Shown here in pieces: positions 1 to 5,160 of a DNA stretch of 5,160 nt (position 1 is the first letter of the stretch; each line of letters opens with the position of its first letter). The notes beneath the pieces are model-generated. The model saw nothing but the letters and a program-made list of their open reading frames with translations, was not told where the DNA came from and did no database searches. Position numbers and translations under genes: made by a program. The DNA is from JBGTLW01 sp041743835. GTDB lineage: Bacteria > Planctomycetota > Phycisphaerae > Phycisphaerales > Phycisphaeraceae. The DNA lies in contig JBGTLW010000340.1 of NCBI GenBank assembly GCA_041743835.1, forward strand, positions 1 through 5,160, given 5' to 3'.

Positions 1-2
1 CG

Positions 3-557
3 GCCATCGCTCCGCGCCCGGCCGACGACCCCGCGGCGCAACTCTCCGCCATCGCCAACCCCGCGGTCGCACAGTGGGCAGACAGCCAGATCACCAGCCT
101 GCTCAACACACCCGGCGCAGTGGACGCCACCGCACAAGCGCGTGGCCAGGCCGATCGCCTCGTCACGTTCGAGGGCCGGACCTACCTTCTGCCAACGCTG
201 ATCTACTGCGAGGACGCGGGTCACCCGCTGGCCAACGTGGAGTTCATGTTCCCCTTCGCGTCGGTCGTCGAGGTAGCCGGCGGGTACGCGGCCCTGCTCG
301 AGCACATCGGCTCATCGCTGGTGGTCACCGCCATCACGGAAGACCCCGCGTTCACCGCGGCGCTGCTGGCCTGCCCGACGATCCAAAGGCTGAACCTTGG
401 GCCTATGGCGACCAGCGTCGCGCGCTGGGACCAGCCGCACGAGGGCAACCTCTTTGACCTGCTCTATCACCGCCGAGCCATCCAGCGCGCCGCGGGCTAT
501 CCGTGGACACCCCAAAGCCAGCAGCCCGCCGCGGCGCAAGCGCTGGCATCAACCTGA
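3..557 (+). CDS. Aldehyde dehydrogenase superfamily protein, C-terminal part (partial at left edge)
   Basis: The frame is open from the window edge to a TGA at 555-557, giving 184 visible residues. The family is NAD(P)-dependent aldehyde or acyl-CoA reductase-type dehydrogenases. Visible support is the C-terminal catalytic/oligomerisation part: LLPTLIYCED (62-71 of the fragment), then VEFMFPF (79-85), where E80 aligns with the conserved Glu of the EExFGP motif that contacts the cofactor ribose. Next come SLVVTAIT (105-112) and RLNLGPMAT (129-137). The protein ends with WDQPHEGN (142-149) and LLYHRRAIQ (153-161), in place of the FGG-type ending of classical ALDHs. The catalytic Cys and Rossmann domain lie upstream, outside the window, so activity cannot be judged. 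An internal GTG at 120 could act as a start, but the frame and homology-like sequence continue upstream, so it is not the gene start. The gene lies 5 nt before the alcohol dehydrogenase; the pair could interconvert an acyl group or acid, its aldehyde and the alcohol (inference). Confidence 0.82.
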   Translation, partial: AIAPRPADDPAAQLSAIANPAVAQWADSQITSLLNTPGAVDATAQARGQADRLVTFEGRTYLLPTLIYCEDAGHPLANVEFMFPFASVVEVAGGYAALLEHIGSSLVVTAITEDPAFTAALLACPTIQRLNLGPMATSVARWDQPHEGNLFDLLYHRRAIQRAAGYPWTPQSQQPAAAQALAST

Positions 558-562
558 AACGC

Positions 563-1774
563 ATGCCCATCGCAGACGAAATCTCCAGCCTAGTCGCAGG
601 CCACACCCCCGGCACGCGGCTGGTGTACGGACCCGATGCGCTCGCGCAGCTCGGAGAGCTCGCCGCATCGCTCAACGCAGACCGCGTGCTGCTGGTCAGT
701 GACCCCGGCGTCACCGCGGCGGGACACACCCAGCGAGCGGCTGGCTTCCTGCATGACGCGGGCCTCACGGTCACGCAGTTCACCGAAGCGCACGAGAACC
801 CGACGACGCGGGATGTCGAGGCCTGTGTCGGGGTCGCCCGCCGCGCCCGGCCACAGGTCATCGTCGCCATCGGTGGCGGCTCGGCGCTCGACACCGCCAA
901 GGGCTGCAACTTCATCTATACCAACGGCGGGGCGATGGCGGACTACTGGGGCGTCGGCAAGGCAACCCAGCCCATGCTCCCCTTCATCGCCGTGCCCACG
1001 ACGCACGGCACGGGCAGCGAGACGCAATCCTTCGCGCTGGTCGCAGATGCAACGACGCATCAGAAGATGGCCTGTGGCGACCCCAAGGCGCTGCCGCAGA
1101 TCGCCGTACTTGACCCCAAGCTCACGCTCACCCAGCCCCCGCGCGTCGCGGCCTGCACATCCATCGACGCGATCACCCACGCGGTCGAAGCGTTCGTCTG
1201 CACCCGACGCAACGCGGTGTCCTGCGCCTACGCACTGGCATCATTCAAGCTGACACTGCCCGCGTTCCGTGCGATGCGGACAGACCCATCGGACCTCGAT
1301 GCGCGGGGCGACCTGTTGCTGGGCGCAGCCTATGCCGGGCTTGCGATCGAGAACAGCATGCTCGGCGCAGCCCACGCCACAGCCAACCCGCTTACCGCCA
1401 CATTCAACATCACCCACGGCCACGCGGTGGGCATCATGCTGCCGCACGTCGTGAACTACAACGCCCAAGACCCCGCCACGCACCAGCAGTATCTCGAACT
1501 TGCGCGGGCGGCAGGTCTCGATGGCGTGAGCGAACTCATCCACGCGCTGCGAGAAAATCTCACGCTGGCGCAGCTCCCCGCAAACCCCGGGGACATCCCC
1601 GGTCAGTCCGGCAAACCGCTGGGCGAGACGCTGGCGAGCGACGCGATCCCCGCACTGGCCGCGTCAGCCGCGACGCAGTGGACCGGCACGTTCAATCCAC
1701 GCCCCGTCACGGCAGGCGATTTCGAAGCCCTTTATCGGCTGGCGTTTGCATCCCGGGGCTATAATCCGGCATAG
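563..1774 (+). CDS. Iron-containing (group III) alcohol dehydrogenase
   Basis: A 403-residue protein, the normal length for group III metal-dependent alcohol dehydrogenases (FucO/YqhD/maleylacetate reductase superfamily), expected to be a cytoplasmic NAD(P)-linked alcohol/aldehyde oxidoreductase. Visible motifs are VAIGGGSALDTAK (101-113) for dinucleotide binding, PTTHGTGSE (145-153), and metal ligands D202 and H206 (SIDAITHAVEAF), H271 (GAAHATANPL) and H285 (NITHGHA). By alignment with E. coli FucO these match D196, H200, H263 and H277. The FucO His267 position is Asn275 here. The C-terminus carries QWTGTFNPRP (372-381), typical of this subfamily. The ATG at 563 was chosen because an earlier in-frame GTG at 503 would overlap the upstream gene by 55 nt and add a low-complexity Ala/Arg-rich leader. 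No Shine-Dalgarno is visible, so translation may be coupled to the gene ending 5 nt before. The substrate is unknown. Confidence 0.93.
   Translation: MPIADEISSLVAGHTPGTRLVYGPDALAQLGELAASLNADRVLLVSDPGVTAAGHTQRAAGFLHDAGLTVTQFTEAHENPTTRDVEACVGVARRARPQVIVAIGGGSALDTAKGCNFIYTNGGAMADYWGVGKATQPMLPFIAVPTTHGTGSETQSFALVADATTHQKMACGDPKALPQIAVLDPKLTLTQPPRVAACTSIDAITHAVEAFVCTRRNAVSCAYALASFKLTLPAFRAMRTDPSDLDARGDLLLGAAYAGLAIENSMLGAAHATANPLTATFNITHGHAVGIMLPHVVNYNAQDPATHQQYLELARAAGLDGVSELIHALRENLTLAQLPANPGDIPGQSGKPLGETLASDAIPALAASAATQWTGTFNPRPVTAGDFEALYRLAFASRGYNPA
1587..1602. repeat. Short perfect inverted repeat inside the alcohol dehydrogenase gene
   Basis: CCGGGG and CCCCGG flank an ACAT loop, so the mRNA could form a 6-bp all-GC hairpin. 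It lies in codons for a Gly/Pro-rich segment (about residues 339-355). There is no following T-run, so it is not a terminator. It may simply follow from the GC-rich codon choice. Confidence 0.35.
1760..1765 (+). promoter_or_regulatory. Possible -10 promoter element (TATAAT) before the propeller gene
   Basis: A perfect TATAAT lies in the last codons of the alcohol dehydrogenase, 14 nt before the propeller ATG. Such an AT-only hexamer is rare in this GC-rich sequence. Transcription from it would begin only a few bases before the start codon, giving a near-leaderless mRNA. No good -35 box is seen 16-19 nt upstream, so it could be chance coding sequence. It resembles the TAAAAT before the last gene: both are followed by C(C)GGCA. 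Confidence 0.25.
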
Positions 1775-1779
1775 ATTTC

Positions 1780-2922
1780 ATGAGAGTCCTTCTTCTGGCC
1801 ATGCTGTGTGCTTGCCTGATTCTGCCCGCCGGGGCAGAGGATTGGCCCATGACGCGCGGCAACGCGGCGGGCACGGGCGTCAGCACCGGCACCCTGCCCG
1901 ACCAACTGGAGCAGGCCTGGGCCTACAAAACCCAAGGCGCGGTCAAGTCCTCACCCATCGTGTACAAGGCAACCGTGTATGTCGGCTCAGACGACAAGCA
2001 CCTCCATGCCATCGACCTGAACACCGGCCAAGCGCGGTGGACCTACCAGACCCAGGGTGTCATCGAGGCGCCGCCGCTGGCGCACGACGGCGTGATCTAT
2101 GTCGGGTCCGACGACTGCTTCATGCACGCGGTCGCGGCCGACACGGGCAAGCTGCTGTGGAAGTTCGAGACGCAGAACCGGATCGTCGGCGGTGCCACGC
2201 CCGCGACGATCGGCGAAGACAAGCGGCCGGTCCTCCTGTTCGGCAGCTACGACAACCACTTCTACTGCGTGGATGCCAAGACCGGCGAACAGGTCTGGGC
2301 GTTGGAGACCGGCAGCTACATCAACGCCACCCCTACCGTGGCCAACGGCATGGCGGCCTTCGGGGGATGCGACAGGCAGTTCTACCTCGTGGATGTGAAC
2401 ACCGGCGACGCAGACCTCAAGGTCGAGATCACCGGCGAGGTCGCGGCTGCGGCACCCCAGGCACACGGGCTCGCCTACGTCGGCCACTTTCAGAATGAGC
2501 TAGTCGCCATCAACCTGGAAGAGGGCGAGGTCGCGTGGGTGTTCCACGACCGCGACTTCGCGTTCGTCTCTTCCGCGGCTGTCAATGATGAGGTTCTGGT
2601 CATCGGCTCGCGTGCCCGGCGTGTGTATGGGCTCGACCCCAAGACGGGCAAGGAGAAGTGGGCCTTCCGCACGCGCGGCGCGGTGGATAGCTCGCCGGTG
2701 ATCGTCGGGGAGTTTGCGGCGTTCGGGTCCAAGGACGGCCGGGCGTACCTGATCCGCCTCAAGGACGGCAGCGAAGCGTGGTCGCGGGAGATCGGCGGCT
2801 CGATCAGCGCCTCCCCGGCCGTGGCCGAGGGCACACTCATCATCGCCAGCGAAGATGGCAGCGTCTATGCGTTCGCCAAACCCAAAGACACCGCCCCGAA
2901 GGAGGACGCCAAGGATGAGTGA
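1780..2922 (+). CDS. Secreted PQQ-like (BamB-like) beta-propeller repeat protein
   Basis: A 380-residue protein with a Sec-type signal peptide: Arg2, a hydrophobic core at residues 3-16 and a probable cleavage site after Ala17-Gly18-Ala19. It opens with WPMTRGN (22-28). The body is a regular repeat of about 40 residues on the pattern (Y)VGSxDxxxxAxDxxTGxxxWxxxT, with units starting near 67, 107, 153, 193, 233, 274, 314 and 354. The 46-residue spacing before 153 reflects a small insertion. Seven full units plus a final half, closed by the N-terminal AWAYKTQG strand (46-53), fit an eight-bladed propeller of the quinoprotein-dehydrogenase/BamB fold. No PQQ-dehydrogenase catalytic domain is visible, so it is more likely a binding or scaffold protein in the periplasm than an enzyme. 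A charged Lys/Asp/Glu tail (367-380) ends it. It starts 5 nt after the dehydrogenase, without a Shine-Dalgarno, and overlaps the next gene by 8 nt. Its job in the operon is unknown. Confidence 0.9.
   Translation: MRVLLLAMLCACLILPAGAEDWPMTRGNAAGTGVSTGTLPDQLEQAWAYKTQGAVKSSPIVYKATVYVGSDDKHLHAIDLNTGQARWTYQTQGVIEAPPLAHDGVIYVGSDDCFMHAVAADTGKLLWKFETQNRIVGGATPATIGEDKRPVLLFGSYDNHFYCVDAKTGEQVWALETGSYINATPTVANGMAAFGGCDRQFYLVDVNTGDADLKVEITGEVAAAAPQAHGLAYVGHFQNELVAINLEEGEVAWVFHDRDFAFVSSAAVNDEVLVIGSRARRVYGLDPKTGKEKWAFRTRGAVDSSPVIVGEFAAFGSKDGRAYLIRLKDGSEAWSREIGGSISASPAVAEGTLIIASEDGSVYAFAKPKDTAPKEDAKDE
2899..2905 (+). promoter_or_regulatory. Strong ribosome binding site for the radical SAM gene
   Basis: AAGGAGG lies 9 nt before the ATG at 2915, an ideal Shine-Dalgarno sequence and spacing. 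It sits inside the last codons of the propeller gene and fixes the start of the next gene at 2915 rather than at the earlier in-frame ATG at 2855. It is the only clear Shine-Dalgarno among the gene starts visible in the window. Confidence 0.8.
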
Positions 2923-4297
2923 GCACGCCAAGACGCCATTACCCGTGCTGGATGCCGACGAGGCGACCACGGCGGGCAACTACTTTGTCGCAAACTACCC
3001 GCCGTTCTCACGCTGGTCCCCCGACCACAAGCAGACGATGCTCGATCGCTTCGATCAGCCGGGCGACGCGGATCGCACGCTCGGCCTGTACGTCCACATC
3101 CCCTTCTGCCGCAAGCGATGCCACTTCTGCTACTTCCGGGTTTACACCGACAAGAACAAAGACGAGATACGCGACTACCTCGACGCGGTGATCGCGGAGC
3201 ACGCCGAGCTCGCGGGCAAGGCCATCATCGCCGGCCGCAAGCCGAGGTTCATCTACTTCGGCGGGGGCACCCCCTCTTACCTTTCGGACAAGCAGTTGAC
3301 GTATCTGTTCGAGGGCTTGCAGCGGGCCTTGCCTTGGGACGCCGCCGACGAGATCGCCTTTGAGTGCGAGCCCGGCACGCTCAACGCGAAGAAGGTGCAG
3401 CGGATCGCGGACCTCGGCGTGACCCGGCTGTCGCTGGGTATCGAGAACTTCGACGACCAGGTGCTCGAACTCAACAACCGCGCCCACCGCAGCCGTCAGG
3501 TGTACGACGCCTACCAATGGGCACTCGACGCCAAGCTGCCGCAGATCAACATCGACCTCATCGCGGGGATGCTCGGCGAAACCGAGGACAACTGGCGCAA
3601 GAACATCGAGACCACCCTCGAGCTTAAGCCAGACGCGGTGACGATCTATCAGATGGAGATCCCCTACAACACGACGATCTACAAGCAGATGCAGGCCGAG
3701 GGCAAGCTCGAAGCCCCGGTCGCGGACTGGGCGACCAAGCGGCGGTGGGTGAAAGAAGCGTTCGCGGAACTGGAGTCCGCGGGGTACACCGTCACCAGCG
3801 CTTACACCGCTGTGCGGGATGGCAGCGCGATCAAGTTCCTCTACCGCGACGACCTGTGGAACGGCGCGGACATGCTGGCGGTGGGCGTTTCATCTTTCGG
3901 TCACATCGCGTCGGGCTCGGCCGGGTTGACGCCGGATGAGCCGGGTGGTGGCGGCATCCACTATCAGAACCAGGCCGACATCGCGCCGTATGTCAGCGCG
4001 GTGCAGGCTGGGGAATCCCCGATCTTCCGCGCGTTGCCGATCACGCACGACGAGGCGCTGATCCGGCAGTGGGTGCTGCAGCTGAAGCTGGGCCGGGTGT
4101 CACGGCTGCCGTTCATCGAGCGCTTCGGCGTCGATCCGTTTGAGCGCTGGGCGGACATCCTCGCGCAATACCAGGAGAAGGGATACCTGACGATCGCTGG
4201 CGACGAGTTGTCCATCGACCGCGATGCGCTCTTACAGATCGACCGCCTGCTCCACGCGTTCTTCCTCCCCGAACATCGGGCGCTACGTTATGCCTGA
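2915..4297 (+). CDS. HemN/HemW-family radical SAM enzyme (coproporphyrinogen III oxidase-like)
   Basis: A 460-residue protein with the HemN-family layout. YVHIPFCRKRCHFCYF (59-74) carries the [4Fe-4S] CX3CX2C ligands C65, C69 and C72. GGGTPS is at 116-121, and ECEPGT (150-155) contains E150. RLSLGIENF (171-179), R189 and IDLIAGML (213-220) with D214 follow. A HemN_C-like domain covers about 388-454 (KLGRVSRLPFIERFGVDPF). Against E. coli HemN, Y59, E150, R189 and D214 match the SAM-contacting Y56, E145, R184 and D209, but the fourth Cys (C71) is Phe74, as in HemW, and Q172 is Glu177. A true coproporphyrinogen dehydrogenase is therefore unlikely. The superfamily also holds heme chaperones (HemW) and class C radical SAM methyltransferases/cyclopropanases, and the biosynthetic-looking neighbours favour a specialised reaction (inference). 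An N-terminal extension of about 55 residues (GNYFVANYPPF at 21-31) precedes the cluster motif. The start is set by the AAGGAGG upstream; the ATG overlaps the previous stop by 8 nt (ATGAGTGA). Confidence 0.9.
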   Translation: MSEHAKTPLPVLDADEATTAGNYFVANYPPFSRWSPDHKQTMLDRFDQPGDADRTLGLYVHIPFCRKRCHFCYFRVYTDKNKDEIRDYLDAVIAEHAELAGKAIIAGRKPRFIYFGGGTPSYLSDKQLTYLFEGLQRALPWDAADEIAFECEPGTLNAKKVQRIADLGVTRLSLGIENFDDQVLELNNRAHRSRQVYDAYQWALDAKLPQINIDLIAGMLGETEDNWRKNIETTLELKPDAVTIYQMEIPYNTTIYKQMQAEGKLEAPVADWATKRRWVKEAFAELESAGYTVTSAYTAVRDGSAIKFLYRDDLWNGADMLAVGVSSFGHIASGSAGLTPDEPGGGGIHYQNQADIAPYVSAVQAGESPIFRALPITHDEALIRQWVLQLKLGRVSRLPFIERFGVDPFERWADILAQYQEKGYLTIAGDELSIDRDALLQIDRLLHAFFLPEHRALRYA

Positions 4298-4850
4298 TAC
4301 ACCCACCGAAACCGCCGACCTGTTGTTCCCGCTCTCGACCTTCGAGGGTATCCAGAGTCAGGGCACAACCAAAGCGACCGTGATCCCCTCGGAGCAACTG
4401 CCCCAGCCCTATCACAAGCTGTTGGTCCACGACCGCGACATGACCGGCACACTCGAAGCACACTTCGATGAGCCGATGGTCCTGCACGTGCTCAAGAAGC
4501 GGATTGATGACGGCGTGTTGTTCCGCCAGGTGCTGCTCCGCGGTGTCAACAGCGGGCGCACGGCCGAGTTCGGCGCGATCCGCATCGAGCTAGACTGCTT
4601 TGATCCCGAAGCGAGGCTGCTGATCGAAGCCTGTCATCAACCCCTGGGCGGGATTCTACGCGAGCGGGCGATCGCTTACATCAGCGCGCCCAGCGCGTTC
4701 CTGCAAGTCGAGGCGGACAGCTTTGTGCGTGAGGCCTTGGGCGCGGGACTCACCACGCCGCTGTTCGGCCGCAAGAACACCCTGACCACCGCGGATGGCC
4801 GAACGATGGCGCAGATCATCGAGGTCCTCCCGCCCCTCCCGCCGGGCTAG
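4290..4850 (+). CDS. UbiC-like protein (chorismate lyase fold)
   Basis: A 186-residue protein, close in size to E. coli UbiC (about 165), with no signal peptide or membrane segment. The order of motifs follows the UbiC/DUF98 chorismate pyruvate-lyase fold. KLLVHDRDMTGTLEAHF (43-59) resembles the opening xMTxxLE motif. LFRQVLLRG (77-85) has R79 at the place of UbiC Arg76. FGAIRIEL (94-101) follows, then QPLGGILRE (117-125) matches the PLG motif. FGRKNTL (159-165) and IIEVLPP (176-182), with E178, match the GRRS stretch and the catalytic Glu155 region of UbiC. UbiC turns chorismate into 4-hydroxybenzoate and pyruvate; relatives supply aromatic starter units to glycolipid and pigment pathways. 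Assignment rests on motif reading and the exact product is inferred. It could instead be a non-catalytic or thioester-binding relative. The ATG overlaps the radical SAM stop by 8 nt (ATGCCTGA), which implies translational coupling, since no Shine-Dalgarno is visible. An earlier in-frame ATG at 4224 would overlap by 74 nt and was not chosen. Confidence 0.75.
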   Translation: MPDTPTETADLLFPLSTFEGIQSQGTTKATVIPSEQLPQPYHKLLVHDRDMTGTLEAHFDEPMVLHVLKKRIDDGVLFRQVLLRGVNSGRTAEFGAIRIELDCFDPEARLLIEACHQPLGGILRERAIAYISAPSAFLQVEADSFVREALGAGLTTPLFGRKNTLTTADGRTMAQIIEVLPPLPPG

Positions 4851-4871
4851 GACGACAGCGGTTGGCGTGCC

Positions 4872-4877
4872 TAAAAT
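4872..4877 (+). promoter_or_regulatory. Possible -10 promoter element (TAAAAT) before the flavoprotein gene
   Basis: The 72-105 nt between the UbiC-like stop and the flavoprotein start is the only real intergenic space in the window. Its one AT-rich hexamer, TAAAAT, is a 5/6 match to a -10 box and lies 45-78 nt before the candidate start codons. No convincing -35 lies 16-18 nt upstream (TTGGCG at 4862-4867 is only 4 nt away). No hairpin-plus-T-run terminator is visible after 4850, so transcription from upstream may also continue into the flavoprotein gene. Confidence 0.25.
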
Positions 4878-4955
4878 CGGCAGCGCGGGCAGTTGGGCAA
4901 GCGTGAGGCCGAGCGCGACGGCATGGGCCTGACAACCATGATGAGTAAAGCACCC

Positions 4956-5160
4956 ATGAGCAAACACCCTGCACACGTCATCGTCATTGGCGGCGGACCG
5001 GCCGGGGCCACCACCGCGGGCATCCTCGCGCTCCATGGCCACGCGGTCACCGTCCTCGAACGCGACACATTCCCGCGGTATCACGTCGGCGAGTCACTGC
5101 TGCCGTTCTGCTACCACACGCTAAAGCGCCTGGACATGGTCGATCGGCTCAACGCGTCGC
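4956..5160 (+). CDS. FAD-dependent oxidoreductase, halogenase-like family (N-terminal part, cut at right edge)
   Basis: Sixty-eight residues are visible and the frame is still open at the window end. HVIVIGGGPAGATTAG (7-22) is a Rossmann GxGxxG FAD-binding motif. VLERD (33-37) supplies the acidic residue at the end of the second strand that binds the adenosine ribose. FPRYHVGESLLP (39-50) is the GES motif typical of flavin-dependent halogenases and of halogenase-like or geranylgeranyl-reductase-like flavoproteins. The catalytic Lys and the WxWxIP region of true halogenases lie beyond the window, so halogenation cannot be claimed; many relatives in pigment and lipid clusters act as oxidoreductases instead. 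The start is uncertain: in-frame ATGs occur at 4923, 4938, 4941 and 4956. I chose 4956 because it leaves the usual short leader of 6 residues before the first beta strand. A weak GAGG (4905-4908) sits 14 nt before the ATG at 4923. Confidence 0.85.
   Translation, partial: MSKHPAHVIVIGGGPAGATTAGILALHGHAVTVLERDTFPRYHVGESLLPFCYHTLKRLDMVDRLNAS

Noticed and set aside
503..562. Upstream GTG start giving the alcohol dehydrogenase 20 extra residues
   Set aside because: It would overlap the upstream gene by 55 nt; the added residues are Ala/Arg/Pro-rich and not like the family's N-terminus. The ATG at 563 gives the usual length.
403..1543. Long antisense open frames opposite the dehydrogenase genes
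   Set aside because: They are typical of GC-rich coding DNA read on the other strand, with Arg/Ala-rich composition, no recognisable motifs and strong sense-strand genes opposite.
1587..1602. GC hairpin as a transcription terminator
   Set aside because: It is inside a coding region, has no T-run, and the operon continues downstream.
1801..1816. Lipobox in the propeller signal peptide (Cys10 or Cys12)
   Set aside because: The residues before each Cys (AML, LCA) do not fit the lipobox, and too little hydrophobic core precedes them; an AGA signal peptidase I site follows at 17-19.
2855..2914. Upstream ATG start for the radical SAM gene
   Set aside because: It lies deep inside the propeller gene and adds a basic, Pro/Arg-rich shadow sequence; the AAGGAGG points to the ATG at 2915.
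4224..4289. Upstream ATG start for the UbiC-like gene
   Set aside because: The extra residues are a Ser/Arg-rich shadow of the HemN C-terminal domain; the 4290 start gives an 8-nt overlap like the junction before it.
2915..4297. Annotation as a genuine oxygen-independent coproporphyrinogen III dehydrogenase (hemN)
   Set aside because: The fourth Cys of the HemN motif and the conserved Gln are replaced, and no heme-pathway neighbour is visible.
4862..4877. TTGGCG and TAAAAT as a -35/-10 pair
   Set aside because: The spacer would be only 4 nt, far from the 16-18 nt needed.

Overview
This GC-rich window holds six genes, all on the plus strand and closely packed. No RNA gene, mobile element, CRISPR array or long repeat is visible. 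The high GC, the mostly absent Shine-Dalgarno sequences and the style of the proteins (a secreted propeller opening with a WPMxRGN motif, a HemN-like protein with a CHFCYF cluster motif) suggest a member of the Planctomycetota, possibly of the Phycisphaerae. This placement is an inference from familiarity with such proteins and was not tested by any search.

Layout: (1) 3-557, the C-terminal part of an aldehyde-dehydrogenase-superfamily protein, cut by the left edge; (2) 563-1774, an iron-containing (group III) alcohol dehydrogenase; (3) 1780-2922, a secreted eight-bladed PQQ-like/BamB-like beta-propeller; (4) 2915-4297, a HemN/HemW-family radical SAM enzyme; (5) 4290-4850, a small UbiC-like (chorismate lyase fold) protein; (6) about 4956 to beyond 5160, the N-terminus of an FAD-dependent oxidoreductase of the flavin-dependent halogenase-like family, cut by the right edge. 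The first five genes have junctions of +5, +5, -8 and -8 nt, so they almost certainly form one operon. The sixth follows after about 70-105 nt and may have its own promoter.

The gene set does not match a standard housekeeping pathway. An aldehyde/alcohol redox pair, a HemN-like radical SAM protein away from visible heme genes, a chorismate-lyase-like protein and a halogenase-like flavoprotein together look like part of a specialised pathway, perhaps making an aromatic-headed or otherwise modified lipid or polyene. The parts are analogous to the chorismate-derived starter unit and halogenase-like flavoprotein of xanthomonadin/aryl-polyene-type clusters. The secreted propeller would then be an envelope component. 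The functional link is a hypothesis. The gene calls themselves are well supported, apart from the exact biochemical roles of the radical SAM, UbiC-like and flavoprotein genes.
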